A model generated the notes under the pieces. It was not told the DNA's origin, searched no databases, and saw nothing but the letters and a program-made list of their open reading frames with translations. A DNA stretch of 64,000 nt from Rhabditophanes sp. KR3021 (lineage: Eukaryota > Nematoda > Chromadorea > Rhabditida > Alloionematidae). Numbering within the stretch: position 1 is the first letter of the stretch; each line of letters opens with the position of its first letter. Made by a program: the position numbers and the translations under genes. The stretch spans positions 3,286,001-3,350,000 of the forward strand of contig CAUJLY010000003.1 in assembly GCA_963281155.1 (NCBI GenBank), given 5' to 3'. Shown here one piece after another: positions 24,901 to 36,100 of the stretch.

Positions 24901-25929
24901 AATGCTTCGCCGTTTCCAAATATCAATCAACTTCAAACTAATGAGGTGGCGGCGATGCAACAAGCTATTGCGTCTGCATTACAAAATAATGGACACTTTA
25001 ATAACTTACAGCAACAAACATCCTTAAATGGGCTGCAGCAAAACAACATGATACCTCCAAACCTTTCTCTACAAACTCAGATGTTACTGGCTCAACATCA
25101 GCAACAACAACAAAATCAGCATGCCCAGCTTTTGCTTCAAAATTCTTTACAAAGCAATGGTAGTGCTTCAACAAACAATATTGCTGATACAAATCAAGCC
25201 AGTTTATTGTTGAATGCAAATATGCAAATACAAAATCAAATTGATGCTTTAAATGCTCAGATAAACGCATTGACAAATGAGATTACCAAACAAAAGCAGC
25301 AATTATTGAATTTCCAGCAGCTTCAAGTCAATTCTCAATCAGCTAATGAGAGAGAACATGCTCATATTGAAAGTCAAAAATGTGCGGCTTTAGTTGGAGA
25401 TTTGAGTAATAAGTTGAACATGTGCAGAAATAATCTTGTTCAAATCAATGGTCTAGTGACTCCTCAGGATAGCAACTCAATAAATAACCAACAACAATTA
25501 CAATTGCAAGCTCAGCAGTTGCGAAATCAGTTTAATGCCATGCAAGGTTTACCACAGTCTAATGGAACATCAACTAGTCAATCAGATGCTATTCTTGAAA
25601 TTCAAAGACAACGCCAAATTCAATTGCAACAACATATGATAAGGTCAATGCAAAGCCAGGGAGTTACTCAACAACAGCAACTAAATGCACTCCAACAACA
25701 GCAACAGATTAATCAATTTCAGAATAATGCCGGATTATCAGCAATGATGCAAAACCCCATTTCTTCGGCCCAATTGTTGCAATTGATATCAGCCAACCAA
25801 ATGAATAATCCAGTTTTTAAGTCTCCTCTTAATACAGCTGCCGCTGCTAATATGGAACAAATCCAACGACAACAACAGCAACGAACACTATCTGCATCCT
25901 CTGATTCTCAACCTGCAGGCCGCCAATAG
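18973..25929 (+). CDS. Coiled-coil and Q/N-rich (prion-like) protein, probably nuclear
   Basis: Exons 18973-19064, 19138-19396, 19451-19567, 19611-19853 and 23722-25929 keep phase throughout, about 972 residues. The N-terminal part has a compact segment (CPRTDDFIKKTWPDLVGRTV, FRDANEYSVFEKAE), then a long charged helix, strongly K/E/R rich, that looks like a coiled coil, ending in RKPPLTADQKVERKAKKAEE. The last exon begins with an S/T/P-rich stretch (KRPSSNSVDSGIATESPTAK) and becomes very rich in Q and N with many short poly-Q runs encoded by mixed CAA/CAG, plus a second coiled coil (IQNQIDALNAQINALTNEIT). Linking exon 4 to the Q-rich exon over a 3,868-nt intron rests on matching phase 0 and good splice sites; two separate genes is the alternative. 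I do not recognise the family. Composition suggests a transcription or RNA-granule factor, which is inference. Confidence 0.65.
19854..23721 (+). other. Large 3.9 kb intron, possible regulatory region
   Basis: No exon with family resemblance. Notable local patterns are a run of related words around 20470-20640 (ATTTAAACGAAG, ATTTAAATGAAG, ATTTGAATGATG), and TAAGACGTCTATTT repeated at about 21690 and 21717, followed by a partly palindromic TAGACGT. Much longer than other introns in the window, so it may hold enhancers, an alternative promoter or a noncoding gene; nothing in the sequence decides this. Confidence 0.4.
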
Positions 25930-26743
25930 AATAATTGTTGATAGATTACAAATGATCTCTGGTTCCGACTACTTGTTTCAACTAAACTTATGTGTGATGT
26001 TCTACGGGTTATTCAAGAACATTATGTATAAATCTATTAATCAATCATGAACAAATATGTTTCTCTTCTATTTCTATGAACGTGTAATAGATTATTAAAT
26101 CTTCATCTATAATTCTTTTTATTTTGATTCTTATAAATCTTTTTATATTAATTTGATAAAATTTTTGTATTGTTAATTTTTTGTTTATAAAAATAAAGTC
26201 TTCAAATATAAATAAATTTGTAAGGATAATATTGGTAAAAACAACCGAATTATGTCAATTATATTTACGAATTTGGTCACAACAAAACAATCTTTCCTTA
26301 CATTATCCAAGATAAAAGTGTGAATTTTGTGGATGGAAGAAACTTTAAAAACAGGTTATACACCAACCACAAATGTACATAATGACGAATGATTGTTAAA
26401 GTCTTTGAATGAAAAGTGTGTATTCCTCAAAGAATCGATCAATCATTCCTCTAAACTATTGGTTCCATTGTTCCCATATTATATCCTTCCTACTATTTGA
26501 CTAACTTTACTTATACATACCTGGATATCACATAATTTATATGCAAACTCAAATCAACTTATAGAATCACTCCTCTTCCTATTAATTACAACATTTATTT
26601 GCACAAAAAGAAACCAACTAACTACATTTATTTATCCTGATCAACAAAATACTTGAACACACCCATGGAAGTTGGACGGACATCTTATATTATTTTACAT
26701 TAATCCATATGCATGCATTTGTATATGTTTGCATACTTTTAAA
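25930..26743. other. Intergenic region
   Basis: 3' end of the Q/N-rich gene (AATAAA-like signals near 26190-26215) and upstream region of the PTR gene. Nothing else recognised. Confidence 0.4.
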
Positions 26744-29700
26744 ATGACCGACAAAAGCTATATTTTTCTCGATATAATTTGTGGGTATATCACAGCGAAC
26801 CCTAAAAAACTAATACTAATTTCTATAATATGTACTATTTTGCTATCTATATCATTATCCTGGATAAAGGTTGAATCAGACATCAAAAAGTCTTTCTCAT
26901 CTGCTAATTCAAAAGCTGAAATGTAATGTTGTCTTTTGTAGAAGCTTTAGAAATAATAACAATTTTATTTAATTCTATTTTTAGGGAACTCAACAAATAT
27001 TTAACATTTTATAATCTAAGTAAATCACCCCCGCACCGAACCTTTATTCTTTTCCAAGCAACGGATGGTGGTAGTATGTTGAGAAAGGAAAATATTAAAA
27101 GTGTCCTCAAAATTGACGATGAAATCAGAAAGGTTGTTGATAAGTTGGCAAGCACTACAAAAGACAGTGCTGCTTGTTATCCACTTTGTAATCTGAATCA
27201 ACCGTTTCATTTATTTGTGGATAACTTACTTCCAGTTTTGGAAGAAAACACTTCCATCAAAAATAACATATCAATCTTTGATTACCCTCATTTTAAATGG
27301 AATTCACATGACATCTTCATCGGAATGAATTTATTTGGAGTGAATGTTAGTGACGGTGGATGGGTGTTTCCACAAAACAATTCCAAAATAATACATGTTG
27401 AGACGATTGTTCTTTGGTATGTTTCAAAAGCGGATACCATCAAACGAAATGAAGACCTTGCGAATATTACGTTGTCTTTGTTTAAATCTGCAAATAAGAT
27501 GACATCCACAAATAGATTATCTAACATTAAGTATCAAATTTATTCAGATCAAATTTCAAATTTTGAAATGGTTAGAAAGTTTCATGACTACTTGCACATA
27601 CAAAGTCGACATTACCAGAATCGGCACAGACGACTCTACAGATAGATTTGTCGACATTTTTCAACTTCACAGATAATCACTCGACATCAACAAATAATAT
27701 GCAAATTGCTATTTTTATTAAAGTTTTTGGATAACTGAGGCTACTCTTGTGGTAGAAAGCATACAAAAATAAAAAATATTAAGGCTGCGCGTGTGGCAAA
27801 AGTAATTTTTTTCTGAAAACTGAGCCTATTAGTCAGTGGAGTGGTCAATCGAAGCTTCGTGCTACAATCTGCTGTGCACTTCGTTTTCTACTGATTTCCA
27901 AAAACCACAATTTGTTTTAGATAACTGCGTGGTGTCCGATAACTCCATAATTATTGTGAGTTATCCCTTTAAGTAAAAAAGTTGTAGTTAAAAAATCATA
28001 ATTAATGCCATTGTGGTGTTAACATTGGCATATAATTTTAATATGGCATGCATATATTTATATTTTTGTCGAGTTGTATTATCTATTGAGTCGAAGTTTA
28101 ATAATGTGGACTTTTTATTACGACGACTTTTAATTATGTCGGACTGGTTCTGTCGAGTTTACAGTGTCAACTTATCATAACACCCCTTATAGGTTCGAGG
28201 TGCCATGGAAGCTACGAGATTGATGATCATAGGATTTTTCTTGCTGATTGCCTTTGTGACGTATGTTTTCTTTTCTCAAGTCAAGAAACGCTACATATTA
28301 CCGTTGGTTTTTGGTTGTATTGCTTCGCCTTTATTTTCGGCAGCTGCTGCTTTTGGAGTCCTATCATGGTTAAATTATGATATGTACACAATAATGTGTG
28401 TTGCTCCATTTCTTATTCTCGGAATAGGCGTCGACGATTGCTTCATCTTATCGAATTCATTTGTCAATTCAACACATATTAAGGATATGAGAAAGAGAGT
28501 GACATTTGTTTTGATTTCTGTGGGACCATCAATTACCATAACGACATTGACTAATATTTTCGCATTTGCGATAGGAGTGTTTACACCGGCACGTCAGATG
28601 TCTATGTTGTGTTGTTGTACCTCTATAGCCATACTGATTGACTTCATTTTGACGTTTACACTCTTTCTACCATGCCTAATATTAATAGGCAAGCAAAAAG
28701 GTGAAAAGAAAAGTGATTTGAACGAACTCAAAAAACGGAAGAAAGAAATTTGGGCTAAAAATTACGTCACTTTCATTTGTTCCAAAAAAGGAAAAGTAGT
28801 TGCCGTATTTTTAGTAGCAATTCTTTACATTTTCTCAAGCTATGGATTAGCAAATATGAAGGCAACATTTGAACCATCGAAAGCCTTTCCATCAGATTCA
28901 CCTCTCTCCAATTCAATGGAAGAAATACGTAAAGTGTTTAACGAGCACTTCCCAGTCAATATTTACATTCAAAATCCGCCTGATTTGGCAAACAAAGAAG
29001 ATTACAAACAATTCTATGAACTCATATCTGATATCGAAAAAATGCCCGAAGCATACGACCGTAAAAAGTCTTTGTTAATTTTGGACAAATACGAAGAGTT
29101 TGACAGGAAAACACATGCCTTGTTTTCTTCAATTGGTTTTTCAACGGGGAATTACTCTCCAAGCTTTGATAATATGCCATTTTATTTGGATAATATCTTC
29201 GCAACGGAAAGGATAAAATATAATAAAGAGACTAAAAAATTAGATAAATTAGCAATAACCTTCTTAGCCCACAATATGTCGGAATGGAGTTTAAGGGCAG
29301 CTTTTTTGGAAAAGACAAGAAAAATAGTTGAGAAGTATCCCCAATTTGAAGCCTTTATTTTCGACGCAGATAGCTCTGTTTTAGACATGATTCTTAATGT
29401 TAGAACAGATATGATGGGTTCGATTGCAGTGACAATTGCGTGTATGGCAGTCATTTGTTTCTTCTTCATTCCAGATTACTTGGGATTGTTCATAATTATT
29501 ACCACAATATTCTCCATTTGTTATAGTAAGTTGATTTGGTCTGCTGGACATTTTAAATTGTTTCTAGACCTAGTCGGATTCCTAGCATTGTTTGGAGGTG
29601 CTGATCTAGATCCAGTGACAATGTATGTTGTTAATAAAATGGTAATTAATGCTCTTTTACAGGGTGGATGTTCTCATAGCTACGGGATTTTCTGTTGATT

Positions 29701-30041
29701 ATACAGCTCACATCGCAGCGCATTTTTATGCTTCAACAGAAAACAGACATAAAAGAATCGCGTCTTCATTAATCGAAATGTCTGAACCAATGTTAAATGC
29801 AGGAATTTCAACAGTATTATGCATGTTGCCTATAATTTTCATTAAAACGTACGCCATCGTGGCATTCGCGAAGACGATTTTTGCAGTAGTTTTCTTGGGT
29901 TTGTTTCACGGATTATTTATTTTGCCTTGCTTATTATCTCTTGTCAAAATAACAGACAAAATGATTCCAAATATAGATGAAATATTGGATCGTGATTGTG
30001 ACAAGAAGCCCTCATTAGAACCATTTTTGCAAGAGGATTAA
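26744..30041 (+). CDS. Patched-related (PTR) sterol-sensing-domain membrane protein
   Basis: Exons 26744-26922, 26985-27570, 28193-29525, 29568-29622 and 29663-30041, 843 residues, all phases consistent (FEM then VRGAMEATRLM over the 622-nt intron; ICYNLVGFLALFGG and DPVTMVDVLIATGF over the last two). RND-fold layout: a first helix (LILISIICTILLSISLSWI), a large extracellular loop with CYPLCNLNQPFHLF, a sterol-sensing block (GCIASPLFSAAAAFGVLSWL, ILGIGVDDCFILSNSF), a second loop, and a second helix block with ATGFSVDYTAHIAAHFY. The aspartates in GVDD and GFSVD, which match proton-relay positions in RND transporters and Patched, are kept. Nematodes have a large PTR family acting at apical surfaces, in cuticle and lumen formation; the exact member cannot be named. 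The ATG at 26744 is chosen because the leader before it is poor; an upstream in-frame extension to 26672 exists. Confidence 0.9.
27605..28157. mobile_element. Possible MITE-like insertion in PTR intron 2
   Basis: The intron 27571-28192 is ten times longer than its neighbours. Near its ends lie GTCGACATTACCAG (27605-27618) and, inverted, CTCGACAGAACCAG (28157-28144), 11 of 14 positions matching. Inside, TCGAC/GTCGA words recur and ATGCCA...TGGCAT forms a short inverted repeat near 28000-28030. No open frame. The terminal match is imperfect and target duplications are not visible, so this is tentative. Confidence 0.3.
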
Positions 30042-33000
30042 TTAATAAATATAAATTATGCATTTTATTACACTTTTAAATAAAATCTTTTAAAACCTCA
30101 TTTGTGAATGAATGACGATATAAAATACGCTTTATAAAGTTTGGTTTCTTTTAGTTTGATGCAATTTTCAAGGACATTTCACAAATAACTAATGAAGATG
30201 TAATTGCGTTTATTATCACATATTTTTTGCTACACTAAAACTACTGTTTGTATGATGTTTCTTCGAATGTGTGGTTATTTATAATAAATTCAAAGAAATC
30301 CTTTTAAATATATGCACTTATACGAGTATAGAAGTTTAACACCATCCTTGAAGTACTTTAATAAGTTTAATAGTATAGTGCACTTGGCTGTCTTTTAACT
30401 TAAAATTGGTTCTTTCTATTGTTTATAGGAATTTCATTAAAGTGAAAAATTGAGACAGTGATGTATGGTTTAGAATAAATTGTGTCTGGGAAAAATGAAT
30501 TTCCCTTGAATTAAAGCTTCAATTTTTAAGCAAATGCCATTCAAATTATTAATGTCTGTATTCTTGTCGTATAATTATAAACAATTTCTTCGAAATGCGC
30601 AATGCTTTAAAGAAACCAATTAATATGATCTTAGCTTCATTTATTTTATTTTTCAATGCAATAAAATATTATTTAACTTAAAAAGTTTGTTTTGCAAAAA
30701 CTCGACTACGTAAATGACAATAACAATCCATTTTTTAACAATTGTCATTTAAAATTTGGTTAATTTATGGATATAAACAGTTAAAGCGTCATGTAGACTA
30801 TTTAGACTTTTATTCCATTATTTCGGTAGTAATAACACAAACGCTTTTTCTTATGAATGTTTAATAACAAACATTTTTGTTGCAAATCATTGTCAGTATA
30901 TACCTGAACATTTCACATATTTCTACTTGTTTTAGTAATTTGATCACATAACGTAAAAACAAAAGGATTATGAATTGTTCGAGAGCATTTAATACACCTT
31001 TTTAATAGCTTACGATAGAACCTTGTATTATGCTTCAGATACAATCTTTCATGCTGCTTCAGATAAAATCATCCTCAGATACTCTATATGTGTTTTAAAT
31101 GTGTTTATGATATGTCATGTAAGCATTAATGTTTGGTACAATAAATTACATAGTTCAAATTGAACAGTTGCTTAAAATGTTTTATCTTTGTAGACAAAGA
31201 AATAGCATTTTACGACTTTGCCTCAATGTGTGATAGAATATATTGGATAAATATATGTAATACAATTTTGAACAAACCCTTTACTACCTTTCAAACAACA
31301 CTAATAAAAAATCGGCAATTTATTATAATTTCTTCAATTTGTAAAGAGTGTAAAGTTCTTTGGTGTAAAATTTATATTTTGTTTCAATCTATCTGATTTA
31401 TCTAATTCATCTAATTTATTTAATCTATTTCATTTAATACTCTCAATTGTTTCAAGGATATTACATACAATTACTGATTAATTTAATGGCACTCCTCTTC
31501 AGTAATAAAATAAAGAATGAACAGTTTAGAGGCTTAAAAAAGTCAAATTCTGACATGTCGTATTTTGATACATACACCAATTACAAGAAGATAAAAGCTT
31601 GCAGTTGCCTACTGCTAATGGTGCCTCTTAATGCTGTGCTCCAAGATAACGCACTTAATTGTTAACACAACTGATTCGTGCCTTTCATAAATTGACATCT
31701 TAAAATTAAAATATGAACTGAGAGTGTCAAAACTACCAGTGTTAATTATATGTTTACGCGTCCCATCTATTGAATGTTGTGATTGATATGACAACTATTC
31801 GTTAAATTTACTTTAATCTTTTTATTGTTTTGTCTGAACTTTCTATAAATAAAGGGTCCTGCTAGTGAAGTGTCATACTAAATAAGTCAAAATAGGGCTA
31901 AATAAGTATTATTAATTTTAAACATCTAAACTAAAACCACTCCAAAATATCTAAATGATGGTGTAAATATTGTTATTAGGCAACAACTTTAATGTACTGT
32001 TTCTATATTAAAAGACTTTTAGTTCCGCAAAAAGCTTTCCATATTATATTTGGCTTAATGAATAATGGATACATATTTATTCATTCATTTTTGATATCTA
32101 TCATCTTTAATTAAATACTTTTTGATAAATTGTTCCAAGTATTCTTATGTATCATTATGTAAATGATTAGTTTAGACAAATAATATACTTCTTGCTCATT
32201 TAATTTTATTTATTGAAGTGAAATATGTCAAACTTTTGTATGTAAAAGTTTAAATCCCTTACTTACTCGCTTTGAACCGACTTCTTATCTAAACTTTTGC
32301 CTTCAAATTATAAAAGGGTTACTGAGTTATCTGATTTTTGAAATAACAATATATCTTACTTAACTGAATTAGTTTGTGCGAATAATATTTAATTGAGTGA
32401 TTTCTTAAACAACTGCCATCGCCAAAACACATTTAATTTTTTTGCTTTTTTGCCGTAAATAACTTCTTATATCGTAACAATAAAATTTTTGTTTTTAGCA
32501 TCCTAATATATATCCTGCACATAAGTATGCAAGAAAGTGTATCTCGTACATTTCGTTCCTCAACTATTCCAAAAATGTGAATTCTATTTTAAATTATTCA
32601 AAAATGTGAATTCTATTTTAAATTATTCAAAAGCGTGAATTCTATTTTAAATTATTCAAAAGCGTGAATTCTGTTTAAATTATTTAAAAAAATGAATTTG
32701 TTTCTTAAATTATTAAAAAAACGTGAATTTCTTAAATTTGAATCGCTTAAAATTATTCAATAATAAGAGTGCCTCATAAATTGTTTCAAAATTCGGTTCA
32801 TACTTTATAATTGCAACATTTTTGAATATCGTCTTTAATCCTATGTATTTAATTACAATTTTACTCATATAAACTATTTTAAATTTTTCATTTGTGCATT
32901 TTTATTGTCTGAGGACTGCCTCAAATATTTTGAAGAACACATTCTAGTTTCCTTTTAAGTTCTCGTTTTAGTTCCAAATTACTGAAAGATATTCTATTTT

Positions 33001-33148
33001 TTAAGTAAATTTGACAAATAATTTAAGATACACTTTTTGATATTAGACTATCTAGTAGCCGTCTATTATTAAATAAAGGGTAAATTAGTTGATGCAAGGC
33101 GGAAAATAAATTGAATCAAAATTCTTCATGCATCACTAAAAATTAGCA
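30042..33148. other. Long intergenic region
   Basis: 3.1 kb with no supported gene; the open frames at 31160-31396 and 31447-31665 are short, low in motif content and probably chance. It contains the 29-bp tandem repeat at 32.6 kb (separate entry) and the DPP gene promoter. Confidence 0.4.
32571..32745. repeat. Tandem repeat, 29-bp unit
   Basis: Units start near 32571, 32600, 32629 and 32658. The unit begins AAAATGTGAATTCTATTTT and ends AAATTATTC. The first two units are identical, the next two change ATGTG to GCGTG, and two further decayed units follow to about 32745. It lies about 0.4 kb upstream of the DPP gene. Confidence 0.85.
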
Positions 33149-36100
33149 ATGATGAAGGCAACAAAAGGAAATGAAATTCTGGAAGGAGATACCGAGGTAA
33201 GTAATGATGTTTATTTAAAGCGTAATCACTGACTGCTATCAAAAGTATTTTTACTAGTTCAAATATCATTATAATTTGCTTATTTATCAATCAAATAAAA
33301 ACAGTTGTCTTTTTGATTGTCCAACATAATTACTACAACAACCCATCTAATTAATCTCTAAAATTAACCATAAGCTATTCATCAAAAACGTTTGATCTAT
33401 TACATAGCGAATGTTCTCCATTAATAACATAATTTATGATAAAATAAATAACGATGCTAACTATAACATTATCTTAGTAGTGCTAATTCTGACATTATGT
33501 TAATGATGTATCTATAATTTACATAACGAGTAATCCTTCATAATTAGTCAAATCAGAAATGTAGACAAAAATGTATATGGTTGTTAAAAGAGATTAGTTA
33601 TATTTACCTGCTTTACAGAATTTCAACAGTGCTGAAGAAATAAAAAAGAATTGGAGAGTGATTTCCATATCACTGATAGTTATTTTGTTGATGTGCTTGA
33701 TTATTTTTGTATGTGTACTTCTATTTACACCGTGTAAGTTGTTTCAAATTTTGAATAATGTATCACAGTTTTTTAACTAATTTTTTTATCAAATATCCTT
33801 TTTTAATAAATAATCCTTTTTAGTGACAAAAGCGGAACATGAAACCACTCAACCAGTTGAAATCAATGACGTTCTGTCCCAAAGTATGCATCCACATATG
33901 GATACCATTCTATGGTTAGATGATAATAGACTATTGTATGCAACTTTCGACAATAATCTGACTGTTTATGATTTAAACTTTACACCATACAAGGTTACAT
34001 CATTTGTAAAACCAGAAATATTAAAAAGATATAGTTGGGTTCAAATGCAGTCGTGTGGCAAAAATGATCAATTGTTAGTCTCTGTGCAAGATGCATTACA
34101 TTCCAGAGAAAATGTACTCAAAATATTAGATCCTGTTGAAGAAGTTTATAAAAATTTGGGCAATAATATAGGCATTGTCAAAGACAAAATTTCCTTTGCA
34201 TGGGGCCCTCTAGAAGATCAATTTGCAGTTGTCCAAGAAAACGATATTTACGTGAAATTTCCCGGTAATAAAGACTTAATTAGAATAACTGAAACACCCG
34301 AAATAGAGAAAAAATATATTTACAATGGAATTACAGATTGGCTTTACTTTGAAGAAATTTTTCAAACAAGTAAGACTATGTGGTGGGCTAAGTCTGGGGA
34401 ATATTTAGCTTTTTTGACATTAAACAATACTGAAGTAGATGAATCATCTATTCCACTGTATCAAAGACAGATTAATCCCTCATTCGACCATGTTTTTTAT
34501 CCCAAAGTTGGTGCCCACAATCTGCCCATTCCGACGCTATTTATATATTCAAAAAAAGAAAGGAAAGCACGTGAAATGAGACTTATACTTAAAGACCCAT
34601 CTCTACACACATATTTATTCTCAGCGTCATGGCATACTTTCCATTCCAAAGACACTCTCATTGCTGTCTGGGCCAACAGGTAAAAGTTTTATTAACACAC
34701 AAAAAATTTATGGACACAAAATCAAACATTTCAAAGGAAGTCAATATATGACTTACCATTCGCATCGAAAGATACATCTAGGATTAGATCGGCGGCTTGA
34801 GTCTTCATTTCGGAAAACAGATTACATAAACAGATTACATACTTCATCGAATGAGGACTTTCCGGAATCTGAGTTAGTGACCTGTGTTCTTAGAACATCG
34901 ATGAGAACCTTTTCAATGTTTTCGGCCATTTCCTTTGGCTTGTACCACATTCTTAAAAGAACAATCTTTTTATTTTCCTATGTCTTGTCCCAAATAATTT
35001 GTTTGATAAAGGCTTCTTTATTGTCAATATCAGTTCCAAGTCGACGGGGTCTTTGAACACTGCTTTGCCATAGACATTCTCCTATTAAATTTGATGGATT
35101 CACCAATAAAACGAATTCCCTTTTTGACAGTATCTCTGGACCAGTTGTTGCAAAGTACTCTTAAGACAATTAAAAGATAAACATAACACCGTTTTTTATC
35201 TGCAGGATCAGCTTTTGGCATTCTCTTTTACAATGTAGGCATTGAAATGTCGTTTTTTGATTCTTGATGACGGCTGATTTTCCATAAGTTTCTAATTCTT
35301 CGTCAAAAAATTGATCCATTAACTTGATTTATTTGTGAGTAAAAAGATTTTTGATCTGAAATAATTATTACAATGACATATGCTTTTAATCTTACCGTCT
35401 AAGACTTGGCCATCATCTTATGGCGAAACAGCATTTCCAACAATAATCCTGTCATGCCCACTATCGGCAATTCGAACTTGACTTAAAATGAGAAAAAATA
35501 TTGCATACGATTCGTTTTTAAACTTACTCCCATTCACAAAATTCGTGCTTCTAGTTAAAGTCGGTCTTCAATCGTCAGAGCAAGTAATTTTCTCCCCCAT
35601 GTTTATACTAGCACTTTTTCCAAATACGCCAGAAATGTCGGAATCATCTCTTTTGAGATTAGGTTTCTTCTTATTTCGCATCCTATTAAAATAACACGAA
35701 ATTAGAGGCGATGGTGAGCTCGAAAATAAACAGAATGATATTAGTAAATTTATACTTTATCTAAAGTATCGCCATGATACGTAAATAGGTTGTAGGCAAT
35801 ATTCAAAGTACAAAGGCTTAAAAGAGAGTTGCCATAGTGTTTAGTAAAACAATAATTAAAAATGTAATCTTTTCTACGTAAATATTTAATATATATTTTG
35901 ATCACAGACTTCAAAATATCGTCACAATAACGATGTGTACATATGATTCGGGACTATGTGTTTTGAATTACGAACAGAAATATGTAATAGGAAAAAGGAA
36001 ATTATATGGAGAGCCTGCTGACCTAACCATTTCCTTTTCAACAAATGATGCTTACTTTGTGATATTGCCTCAGAAAAAGAGCAATGGCAATATTTTTTCA

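Noticed and set aside
31160..31665. Two short plus frames (78 and 72 codons) in the 30-33 kb gap
   Set aside because: Low-complexity, no splice partners, no family resemblance.
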